From contig JAFWFF010000270.1 in the NCBI GenBank assembly GCA_017515765.1, forward strand, positions 1-10,852: a DNA stretch of 10,852 nucleotides, given 5' to 3'. The notes beneath the pieces are model-generated. The model was not told the DNA's origin. It saw nothing but the letters and a program-made list of their open reading frames with translations, and ran no database searches. Shown piece after piece: positions 1 to 6,005 of the stretch. A program made the translations under genes and the position numbers. Each line of letters starts with the position of its first letter. Position 1 is the stretch's first letter. Source of the DNA: Bacillota bacterium (GTDB lineage: Bacteria > Bacillota > Clostridia > Peptostreptococcales > Anaerovoracaceae).

Positions 1-566
1 CCGTTGCAGTAGCCTATTCCGAGCGCGGCTCCCGCCTTTGCCCTCCTGGCGGAAGAGTCGGGCCGGCCGGTGAGTCCCAGCTCCTCCAGGTCGGCAGGCG
101 TCGCCGCAGGCTCTTTCGCTGCATCCGCCGAGCCCGCCGCGGCAGCGGTCCGTGCCGTGTCATCCGCGTCCTCCGGATACTCTACGGTGCAGACGCGCGC
201 GAGGGCTTTCAGGATGTCCTCCGGCCGCGCGTTCTCGATCCCTATGTCGCCGTCCTTCTCCGCCTGATCAAAGGTCAGGTTCGCCCGCGCAGCCCCGGGA
301 AATCTCCCGAGTATTGCGCGCCTTATCTCTCTTCCGGCGTGGTCCGGGTCGGTGAAAATAACTATGCCCGGATCCTCATAGGCCCGGGCTATGCGCTCCC
401 ACGTCTCTCTGCGTATTCCAAATCCGTGAGTCTCTATAGTAAGACAGTCCGCCGCTCTCAGGCAAGCCGCGGTATCGTCTCTCCCCTCGACCACTATGAC
501 CTCTTTGATGCGGGGCCTTTTGCCGGAGCGCCCGGGCTCCTTTCCGGAGGTCCCGTCAGCCCGCAT
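1..566 (-). CDS. rnmV: Ribonuclease M5 (5S rRNA maturation), 3' end cut by window edge
   Basis: RNase M5 trims 5S rRNA precursor, in Bacillus acting on RNA bound by ribosomal protein L18. The first 188 codons are present and the reading frame runs off the left edge. A Toprim domain spans about residues 19-120: IKEVIVVEGRDD at 20-31 carries the catalytic glutamate (E27), FTDPD at 71-75 supplies the acidic metal ligands, and GIENA at 109-113 matches the family GIEHA motif. The C-terminal motif GLTGRPDSSARR...LGIGYCN (164-188) matches RNase M5 proteins, which are about 185 residues long, so little is missing. Residues 1-18 are an extra basic leader and 133-157 an Ala-rich, probably disordered insert. 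The ATG at 566 has GGGAG 8 bases upstream and overlaps the end of the divIC-like gene by 11 bases, implying translational coupling. In many Bacillota rsmA (ksgA) follows; that would be off the edge. Confidence 0.93.
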   Translation of the reverse strand, partial: MRADGTSGKEPGRSGKRPRIKEVIVVEGRDDTAACLRAADCLTIETHGFGIRRETWERIARAYEDPGIVIFTDPDHAGREIRRAILGRFPGAARANLTFDQAEKDGDIGIENARPEDILKALARVCTVEYPEDADDTARTAAAAGSADAAKEPAATPADLEELGLTGRPDSSARRAKAGAALGIGYCN

Positions 567-930
567 TTTCCCCGCTCCCGAGAGTCCCGGCGTCGGACTG
601 GCCTTCCTCCTGGCTTTCCTTGACCTCTTTGACCGTTTCGTCGATCACAAAGAGGACCTCGCCCGGCTTGATCATCTTAAGCTGCTTGCGCGCCTGCTCT
701 TCGATATAGTCGAGGTCGTTCACGTTCTCAAGCTCGTTCAGCTTTTCCTGCTTGACCTGCTCCAGCTCCTCGCGCTGGGCGATGAGCCGCTCCTTCTCGG
801 CGTGGAGGCTTATGATCCTCCGGACGTTGAACGCCACCGTGCCTACCAGGACGAGTATCAGGACCAGTATGGCCAGCCTCCCGTAGTTGATCTTTATTCT
901 TTTGCGTCTTTTCTTCGTTGTTTCTGCCAT
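556..930 (-). CDS. Septum formation initiator, DivIC/FtsB-like, single-pass membrane protein
   Basis: This is a 124-residue bitopic protein of the DivIC/FtsB/FtsL family, which in other bacteria forms a complex with FtsL and DivIB/FtsQ that activates septal peptidoglycan synthesis. A basic cytoplasmic tail (KKRRKRIK, 6-13) is followed by a transmembrane helix at about 18-36, a heptad-rich coiled coil at about 40-70, and the family signature DYIEEQARKQLKMIKPGE at 74-91 ending in LFVI. The tail from about 100 on is acidic and Gly/Ser-rich. Length and layout fit DivIC. The ATG at 930 is supported by GGAGG (938-942) with a 7-base spacer. The gene overlaps the preceding DnaD-domain gene by 37 bases and the following rnmV by 11. 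DivIC and FtsB cannot be separated by sequence alone, so no symbol is given. Confidence 0.88.
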   Translation of the reverse strand: MAETTKKRRKRIKINYGRLAILVLILVLVGTVAFNVRRIISLHAEKERLIAQREELEQVKQEKLNELENVNDLDYIEEQARKQLKMIKPGEVLFVIDETVKEVKESQEEGQSDAGTLGSGENAG

Positions 931-2183
931 TCTTCCGCCTCCGCGATGCGCTGTGACATACAGAAAGTGCAGTTCTCACCCATCTCGCCGATGCCCGTAT
1001 CGTTGCACCTGTCACAAAGATACTTGACGTCGGTATAATCCATATCGTAGTTGTTGTCCGTGAGCAAAATCGCTCTGTCTTCGTAAAGCCGCTCTATCTC
1101 TTCGTTGTACTTCGTCTCCTCCTGGCCGCTGCCCTGCAGCATGGCCCTGGTCAGCAGGATGCCGAGTTCTTTGATGCGGTTGTCTATCGCTTCGACCTTC
1201 GGGATCTCGCGGTAGATCTTGCTGCGCCTCTTCGCCGCGTCGCGCTCGGCCTTGTTCCTCAGGTACTCGTAATAGTCCTTGAGGACGGCCATGGTGACGG
1301 CGGGCCTCGCTTCGCTCTCAGCCTCTCCGGTCCCGGCTGCCTCCTGCTTCCAGTTCCGGAGCGTGCTGTCGACGTATTTGATGTTCGGGTTGGATATGCC
1401 GGTCGTCCTCGAACAGGCTTCCAGGACCTTGTCCATATTGAAGCCAAGCTCGTCGAACCACGCGTCCATCAAAGCGCTCTCCGCTTCCGTGGGGTTCCGC
1501 GAAAGCCCGAGAGCCTTAAGGACGCGCCTCTGCCTTACGTGCCTTTGGTCGTTCTCGTCCAGGTAATCGTCTACGGTCGCCGCGGTGCGGAAGCCCTTTG
1601 CCACCCACTCGCTCACGACCTTGCCGATGTACTTGAAGTTGACCTTTCCCTTCTCCGCGCAGTAGGACACCGCCTTCAGGACGACCTCCGGCGTGGCGCC
1701 GAGATCCTCTATCCAGCCGATGACCGTGCGCATCTCGCTGCTGCTCAGCGTCCTTCCGAGCTCTTTCTCAAGAGCTTCCATCAGCTTCCTCGCGGCGTCG
1801 CTCCCGAACATGCCCGTCGGGTGGATCTCTTCGGGATCCGGCGGGGTCGCTGCCGCTTCTCCGCTTCCGTACATCATCTCTTTCAGGTTTACGAACTCGA
1901 CGCTGAAGCCGAGCTTCCCGCCCTCGTCGAGGTATTTCTTCTTGACAGCGCCGAGGCCCTCCCAGTAATCCCAGGCTTCCGCGATGACGTTCTCGCTTAT
2001 CCCGAGCTCCTTGGCCATCTGGCTGTCCGGAAGCGCCCTTCCGATCTCAGCGTAAAGCCGCGCAAGCAGATAGACCTTCACGTAGTCTCCGTCCGCTCCG
2101 GGCATCAGCTCGTTTATGAAAATGTTTTCAAGCGGCAGGTCCGCAAGGTATATGTCTCCTGCCTTTGGTCTTACGTATTCCAT
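894..2183 (-). CDS. DnaD-domain primosome protein with a C-terminal DnaC/DnaI-like zinc module
   Basis: A 429-residue replication initiation/primosome protein. DnaD-family proteins remodel DNA and help load the replicative helicase at oriC or stalled forks. An N-terminal winged-helix-like part (about 15-100, DYVKVYLLARLYA and LPDSQMAKELGIS) is followed by two DnaD-type helical domains, about 128-200 (YCAEKGKVNFKYIGKVVSEW) and 212-280 (TGISNPNIKYVDSTLRNW). A linker at 281-296 leads to a region at about 300-412 that resembles the N-terminus of clostridial DnaC/DnaI loaders: AKRRSKIYREIP (317-328), a charged helical stretch, then CDRC (390-393), NDTG (394-397) and CTFC (405-408). The protein ends about 20 residues later with no Walker motifs. 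Family members without the extension are usually shorter. GGAG lies 9 bases before the ATG. The gene starts 15 bases after dnaB and overlaps the divIC-like gene by 37. The DnaD assignment is firm; the loader-like assignment of the tail rests on recalled family patterns. Confidence 0.9.
   Translation of the reverse strand: MEYVRPKAGDIYLADLPLENIFINELMPGADGDYVKVYLLARLYAEIGRALPDSQMAKELGISENVIAEAWDYWEGLGAVKKKYLDEGGKLGFSVEFVNLKEMMYGSGEAAATPPDPEEIHPTGMFGSDAARKLMEALEKELGRTLSSSEMRTVIGWIEDLGATPEVVLKAVSYCAEKGKVNFKYIGKVVSEWVAKGFRTAATVDDYLDENDQRHVRQRRVLKALGLSRNPTEAESALMDAWFDELGFNMDKVLEACSRTTGISNPNIKYVDSTLRNWKQEAAGTGEAESEARPAVTMAVLKDYYEYLRNKAERDAAKRRSKIYREIPKVEAIDNRIKELGILLTRAMLQGSGQEETKYNEEIERLYEDRAILLTDNNYDMDYTDVKYLCDRCNDTGIGEMGENCTFCMSQRIAEAEEWQKQRRKDAKE
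948..1286 (-). other. Helicase-loader N-terminal-like module within the DnaD-domain protein
   Basis: Residues about 300-412 of the DnaD-domain protein. Seen: a basic helical start (LRNKAERDAAKRR), the pattern RR-x2-(I/V)Y-x2-IP, an IDNRIKELG helix, an E/R-rich helix ending AILL, then YDMDY and YLCDRCNDTG...CTFC, giving four cysteines at 390, 393, 405 and 408. Known: the N-terminal domain of DnaC/DnaI-type loaders in Bacillota has the same order, typically Y.C..C.DTG......C.C followed by the AAA+ domain, and in DnaI this domain binds zinc and contacts the replicative helicase. Inferred: the module lets this protein bind the DnaB encoded just upstream. The AAA+ part is absent here. Confidence 0.6.
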
Positions 2184-2198
2184 TCTGGATCTCCGGGC

Positions 2199-3554
2199 TT
2201 AGAAATCGGCAGGCACGGAAGCCATGGCGCTCTCTTCGGACGCGAATGCCCTGTCTGCGAATTTGGTGTATCTTCCCACCCAGGTGAGCTCCACCATCTT
2301 TGTCTCGCCGTTCCTGTGCTTGGCTATGTCGACCTCGCAGATGCCCGGCTTGGTGCTCTCCTCTTTGGTGTAGTACTCGTCGCGGTGCAGGAATATGACC
2401 ATGTCCGCGTCCTGCTCTATGGATCCCGAGTCCCTCAGGTCCGAAAGGATCGGCCGCCTGATCTTCTGGTCCTTCGGCGGCCTGGACAGCTGGGACAGCG
2501 CGACGAGCGGGCAGTCCATCTCTCTCGCGAGGAGCTTCAGGGCTCTCGTGATCTTTCCGATCTGGACGTTCCTGTTCTCGCCTTCGACGTCCATCAGCTG
2601 CAGATAGTCGACGATTATGAGGTCGAGCCCCTGCTGCGCCTTCATCCTGCGGCATTTGCTCTTCATCTCGGTGAGCCTGGCGCCGGGGGTGTCGTCGATG
2701 TTGATGCTCATCTTCGACAGCCTGTCCATCGCCATGTGGATCTTGTCCCAGTCGTGGCGCTCGACGTTTCCGTCGCGGAGCCTGCTGATCTCCACGTTGG
2801 ACTCGATGGAGAGCATTCTCATTCCGAGAGACTCGTCCGACATCTCCAGGTTGAAGATCAAAACCTTCGCGTCGGCTTTCTTGGCGGCGTTCAAGGCTAT
2901 GTTCAGAGCAAAGGCGCTCTTTCCCATGCCCGGGCGCGCTGCCAGGATCACGAGGTCCGACTTCTGCAGGCCGTTGGTTATCTTATCTATCTCGGCATAG
3001 CCGGTGGGCACGCCTTTGATGCGGCCGCCGGCTTTGATCGCGCGGTCTATGGAGTCGATGTTCCGGAGCAGGACGTCATTGATCGGGACGTAGTTCTTGC
3101 GTTCGCGGCCCTGGGCGACGTCAAAGATCTCGCGCTCCGCGTTGTCAAGGATCGTCGAGACTTCGACGCCTTCGTCAAAGCTCTGCTCCCTGATCTCGTC
3201 GGCGGTGCGTATAAGGCTCCTGAGCGAGGCCTTCTCGGACACTATCTTTGCGTAGCCCGCGGCGTTGATGACGGACGGCGCCTCGGAAGGAAGCCACCCG
3301 ACGTACGCGCGGCCGCCTGCCAGCTCCAGGCTCCCCATCTGTTTCAGCTTGTCGCTGACCGTGACTATATCGACTTCTTTGTTCTCGTCAAAGAGCTTGC
3401 GGATCGCCTTGAAGATCTCGCGGTGCCCCGACTCGTAGAAATCCTCTGCGGTCACTATGTCGAGCACGTCGGCGAGAGCGTCCTTGTCGAGCATGGCCGC
3501 TCCGAGACAGGCCTGTTCGGCCTCTTTGCTGTGTGGAGGGATTCTCTCTGCCAT
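2199..3554 (-). CDS. dnaB: Replicative DNA helicase DnaB
   Basis: Hexameric 5'-3' helicase that unwinds the chromosome ahead of DNA polymerase and recruits primase (called DnaC in Bacillus subtilis). The 451 residues are full length. The N-terminal domain at about 5-105 begins with the usual PPHSKEAEQACLGAAMLD. A linker at about 150-180 precedes the RecA-like motor: Walker A ARPGMGKS at 206-213, the EMS motif (FNLEMSDES) near 234-242, Walker B LIIVDYLQL at 312-320, SQLSR at 354-358, SDLRDSGSIEQDAD at 371-384, and the arginine-finger region AKHRNGET at 411-418. No intein or insertion is seen. The ATG at 3554 lies 1 base after the rplI stop, and its Shine-Dalgarno (GGGAGAGAAG) is inside the end of rplI, so translation is probably coupled. 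The gene is followed directly by its likely partner, the DnaD-domain protein. Confidence 0.97.
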   Translation of the reverse strand: MAERIPPHSKEAEQACLGAAMLDKDALADVLDIVTAEDFYESGHREIFKAIRKLFDENKEVDIVTVSDKLKQMGSLELAGGRAYVGWLPSEAPSVINAAGYAKIVSEKASLRSLIRTADEIREQSFDEGVEVSTILDNAEREIFDVAQGRERKNYVPINDVLLRNIDSIDRAIKAGGRIKGVPTGYAEIDKITNGLQKSDLVILAARPGMGKSAFALNIALNAAKKADAKVLIFNLEMSDESLGMRMLSIESNVEISRLRDGNVERHDWDKIHMAMDRLSKMSINIDDTPGARLTEMKSKCRRMKAQQGLDLIIVDYLQLMDVEGENRNVQIGKITRALKLLAREMDCPLVALSQLSRPPKDQKIRRPILSDLRDSGSIEQDADMVIFLHRDEYYTKEESTKPGICEVDIAKHRNGETKMVELTWVGRYTKFADRAFASEESAMASVPADF

Positions 3555-3555
3555 T

Positions 3556-4011
3556 TTACTTCTCTCCCTGGTCCGTCACTTCCACCTTCACGGTGCCCTT
3601 GACTTCCGAATAGAGCTTTACCGTGACCTTAAAGGTCCCGAGCTGCTTGATCGGTCCGTCCATCTCGATCTTTTTCTTGTCGATGTTCATGCCGAGCTGC
3701 TCGCTCATCGCCTCGGCCACGTCCTTGGACGTGATGGAGCCGAAGAGCTTGCCGTCCTTTCCGGCCCTGCTCTTTATGACGACCTTTCGGTCCGCGAGCT
3801 CCGCCGCGCGCGCTTCCGCCGCGGCTCTGCTGTCCGCTGCTTTCTTCTGCTGGAGCTCTCTCTGCTTTTCCAGGCTCCTTATATTTCCTTCGGTGGCCTC
3901 GAGCGCCAGACCCCTGGGGATCAGCATATTGCGGGCGAACCCGTCGCTCACCTTGACCACTTCGCCGGCCTTGCCGGTTCCCTGTACGTCTTTCCTGAGT
4001 ATTACTATCAC
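3556..4011 (-). CDS. rplI: 50S ribosomal protein L9
   Basis: Structural protein of the large ribosomal subunit that binds 23S rRNA near the L1 stalk. At 151 residues it has the standard length. The N-terminal rRNA-binding domain (1-50) shows the family signature VILRKDVQGTGKAGEVVKV followed by GFARNMLIPRGLALEAT. A long connecting helix covers about 41-75, and the C-terminal domain contains GKLFGSITSKDVAEAM at about 87-102. The start codon is GTG at 4011, supported by AAGGAG with a 7-base spacer. It lies 59 bases after gdpP with no convincing promoter or terminator between, and 1 base before dnaB. The gdpP-rplI-dnaB order is widespread in Bacillota. Confidence 0.97.
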   Translation of the reverse strand: MIVILRKDVQGTGKAGEVVKVSDGFARNMLIPRGLALEATEGNIRSLEKQRELQQKKAADSRAAAEARAAELADRKVVIKSRAGKDGKLFGSITSKDVAEAMSEQLGMNIDKKKIEMDGPIKQLGTFKVTVKLYSEVKGTVKVEVTDQGEK

Positions 4012-4018
4012 GTCTTTG

Positions 4019-4024
4019 CTCCTT
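4019..4024 (-). promoter_or_regulatory. Ribosome binding site of rplI (GTG start)
   Basis: AAGGAG on the minus strand, 7 bases before GTG at 4011-4009. It fixes the start at a GTG codon; the L9 signature begins directly after it (VILRKDV). Confidence 0.8.
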
Positions 4025-4070
4025 TTCCGTCAGCCTGCGTGTTTGTTTCCCTGTTTATCTTATCCTGCTC

Positions 4071-5837
4071 CTACTGCTCCGGCGTTTCCCGGGACGCTCC
4101 CGCGGCGGCGAGGAGCCGCTCTATCACTTCCTCGGGAGGCATCCTGAGCTGGGCTCCCGCGGTCCCGAAATGCCCGCCTCCGCCCATCTCCTCGAGCAGT
4201 ACCTGGACGTTCAGGTCGCCCAGCGATCTCGCGCTCACGCACGTCACTCCGCTGTCGTTCTCTCCGGCAACAAAGCTCGCCTTGACACCTCTTATGGTGA
4301 GCAGTTCATCCGCCACCTGGGCGTTGATGACCTGCGCGTCCTGCTGCTTCCCGGGACATATTGACGTCGCTATGCCGTTGGGATGGAACGTCGCATCGGC
4401 AATTGCCTTTGCACGCACCCTCAGGGTGTCCATATCGGTCTGGAAGAACCTTTTTACCTCTGTGGTGTCGGCTCCGAGACGCCTCAGCCACGCCGCGGCC
4501 TCGAAGGTCCTTACGCCTGTTTTGATCGAGAAGCGGTTCGTATCGACCGTCATTCCTGCCAGAAGCGCCTCCGCCTCGAGCTTCAGCACCCCGCGCCTTC
4601 CGAGCACGTACTGGAGCATCTCCGTGACCAGTTCGGCAGTCGAGGAGGCGTAGGATTCCACATACGCGAGCGCCGGATTGTCGATATTGTCCTCGGCTCT
4701 CCTGTGGTGGTCGATCACCGCCACCTTTCCGGCTCCCTTAAGGAGCGCAGGCGCTTCAACGAGGCTCGGCCTCGCGGTATCGACTACCACGACCAGCGTC
4801 GACTCGTCGCACAGGGCCATGGCTTTCTCTGCCCGGATGATGTTGTATTCCTGGGAATGCCGCACCTGGTCGTAAAGGATCCTGAGCGAGTCGGGGACTT
4901 CGTCGATCACTATATGCGCCTCGGTGCTGCTGTACTGGCAGAGCCTGTAGATCCCGAGCGCCGACCCGAAGGAATCAAGGTCTCCGTGCCTGTGGCCCAT
5001 TATGAATACCCGGCTCGCCTGTTCGATCAGCTTGCAGAGCGCGATGCCTACGATACGGGACTTGCCTTTGTTGCTCTTCTCTATGGTCTGGCTCTTGCCT
5101 CCGAAGAACAAAAGCCTATCTTCGCTCTTCACCACTGCCTGGTCGCCGCCGCGCCCCAGGGCGAGGTCGAGCGCCTCCTGGGCGAACTCCGCGGTCTCTG
5201 CGACGGTCTTCCCGCCGGTGCCCACGCCGATGCTGAGGCTGAGGGGGAAATCCTCCTCCGTGACTATGTTCCTCACGTCGTTCAGCACCGCGAACTTGCC
5301 TGCGCAGAGTCCCTCCAGCGCCGAACGCTGGAAATATACCAGGTACTGGTCATCCTTCACCCTGTCGGCCGAGCCGCCTATCTCCGCGGCCCACCTGCGG
5401 ACGACTTTGTTTATCTCGGAGACCACCGCCATACCGGACTCCGAGGAGACCGATTCGTTCATCTGGTCGTAGTTGTCCAGGTTGATGCGGCAGACGCAGA
5501 CCCTCTCGGCGTCATAGCGCTTCTTCAGGTCCTCGAATCCCGTGACGTCCGTGAAGAAGACCGCCAGGTCGTTCCCCTCGGCAAACGCTTCCCTGTCCGC
5601 GGTCAAAGCGAACTTCCGGCCGTTCCGCTCTATCACCGGGCGCTCTTCGCCCGAAGTCTCGAGGTCCTTTATGCGGATGCCCGTGAGCGCGAAGAAATCA
5701 GCGTTCTCCAGATCCGCGTACTGAAAGACCCGGTCGATCGAGCGGTTCACGCTCTTTATCTTTCCGTTCTCGCCGACCACGCACATTGGGATAGGCACGT
5801 GGGCTGCCAGTATCTTTTCGGATATCTCTTCTGTCAT
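4071..5837 (-). CDS. gdpP: Cyclic-di-AMP phosphodiesterase GdpP/YybT (DHH-DHHA1), lacking the usual membrane anchor
   Basis: GdpP hydrolyses the second messenger c-di-AMP to pApA, which affects potassium balance, cell-wall stress and beta-lactam tolerance. From the ATG at 5837 the protein has 588 residues. Domains in order: a PAS-like sensor (about 10-98, MCVVGENGKIKSVNRS), a degenerate GGDEF domain (about 112-245) with VKDDQYLVYF in place of GGDEF and the YybT hallmark ALDLALGRGGDQAVVK, then the DHH phosphoesterase (GHRHGDLDS at 281-289, VVDTARPS, VIDHH at 374-378) and DHHA1 (ARSLGDLNVQ, GGGGHFGTAGAQL at 552-564). All metal-binding His/Asp motifs I can place are intact. Unlike Bacillus GdpP (about 659 residues with two N-terminal membrane helices), no hydrophobic segment precedes the PAS domain. 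In-frame ATG at 5888 and TTG at 5900 would add 17 or 21 residues, still without a helix. The 5837 start was chosen for its GGGAG site. First gene of the rplI-dnaB operon. Confidence 0.93.
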   Translation of the reverse strand: MTEEISEKILAAHVPIPMCVVGENGKIKSVNRSIDRVFQYADLENADFFALTGIRIKDLETSGEERPVIERNGRKFALTADREAFAEGNDLAVFFTDVTGFEDLKKRYDAERVCVCRINLDNYDQMNESVSSESGMAVVSEINKVVRRWAAEIGGSADRVKDDQYLVYFQRSALEGLCAGKFAVLNDVRNIVTEEDFPLSLSIGVGTGGKTVAETAEFAQEALDLALGRGGDQAVVKSEDRLLFFGGKSQTIEKSNKGKSRIVGIALCKLIEQASRVFIMGHRHGDLDSFGSALGIYRLCQYSSTEAHIVIDEVPDSLRILYDQVRHSQEYNIIRAEKAMALCDESTLVVVVDTARPSLVEAPALLKGAGKVAVIDHHRRAEDNIDNPALAYVESYASSTAELVTEMLQYVLGRRGVLKLEAEALLAGMTVDTNRFSIKTGVRTFEAAAWLRRLGADTTEVKRFFQTDMDTLRVRAKAIADATFHPNGIATSICPGKQQDAQVINAQVADELLTIRGVKASFVAGENDSGVTCVSARSLGDLNVQVLLEEMGGGGHFGTAGAQLRMPPEEVIERLLAAAGASRETPEQ

Positions 5838-5840
5838 ATT

Positions 5841-5848
5841 CCTCTCCC
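5841..5848 (-). promoter_or_regulatory. Ribosome binding site deciding the gdpP start
   Basis: GGGAGAGG on the minus strand places GGGAG 6 bases before ATG at 5837-5835. The upstream ATG at 5888 and TTG at 5900 have no purine-rich site, and the predicted transcript begins only about 7 bases before the ATG at 5888. Confidence 0.6.
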
Positions 5849-5901
5849 GAACGGATAGCTTCCCGTTCCATTCCCGGAACTTGCGCATAATCCGGGACAA
5901 T

Positions 5902-5910
5902 ATTATAACA
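5902..5910 (-). promoter_or_regulatory. Extended -10 promoter for the gdpP operon
   Basis: Minus strand TGTTATAAT is a perfect extended -10 (TGnTATAAT). No good -35 lies 16-18 bases upstream (CACACT at 17), as is common for extended -10 promoters. It sits just downstream of the preceding operon's terminator and about 65 bases before the preferred gdpP start. Expected transcription start is near 5895. Confidence 0.6.
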
Positions 5911-5937
5911 CATATTGACCCGCAAGTGTGTGTATTC

Positions 5938-5946
5938 TGTGTAAAA
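5938..5946 (-). promoter_or_regulatory. Possible DnaA box upstream of gdpP promoter
   Basis: Minus strand TTTTACACA fits the relaxed DnaA-box consensus TTWTNCACA with no mismatch. It lies about 28 bases upstream of the extended -10, where a bound protein could affect the promoter. Its T-rich half overlaps the terminator U-tract, so the match may be coincidental. Confidence 0.3.
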
Positions 5947-5979
5947 AAGGGGCCCGCGGAGCTGTCGCTCCCCGGGCCC
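5943..5979 (-). terminator. Intrinsic terminator of the parA-parB operon
   Basis: On the minus strand, GGGCCCGGGGAGC pairs with GCTCCGCGGGCCC across a GACA loop: a 13-bp GC-rich stem with one mismatch (5957/5972), followed by C and TTTTTT (5948-5943). It lies about 27 bases after the stop of the coiled-coil gene and separates the par operon from the gdpP promoter. Confidence 0.9.
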
Positions 5980-6005
5980 GCGAACGGTTCACATATTCAT
6001 TGTCC

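Noticed and set aside
1539..3602. 687-codon open frame on the plus strand across dnaB and the DnaD-domain gene
   Set aside because: It is exactly antisense to two well-recognised genes, shows no recognisable domain and has the Leu/Val/Arg/Asp-rich make-up of a shadow frame created by strong third-position G/C bias.
4012..4070. Promoter between gdpP and rplI
   Set aside because: The 59-base gap holds loosely -10-like AT-rich stretches such as TAAGAT but no paired -35 and no terminator, so read-through from gdpP is the simpler view.
3457..4653. 398-codon plus-strand open frame across rplI and gdpP
   Set aside because: Antisense to two conserved genes with intact motifs; contains hydrophobic runs only because they oppose charged helical codons.
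4383..5858. 491-codon open frame on the plus strand opposite gdpP
   Set aside because: Shadow of the gdpP codons; no domain, no convincing ribosome binding site.
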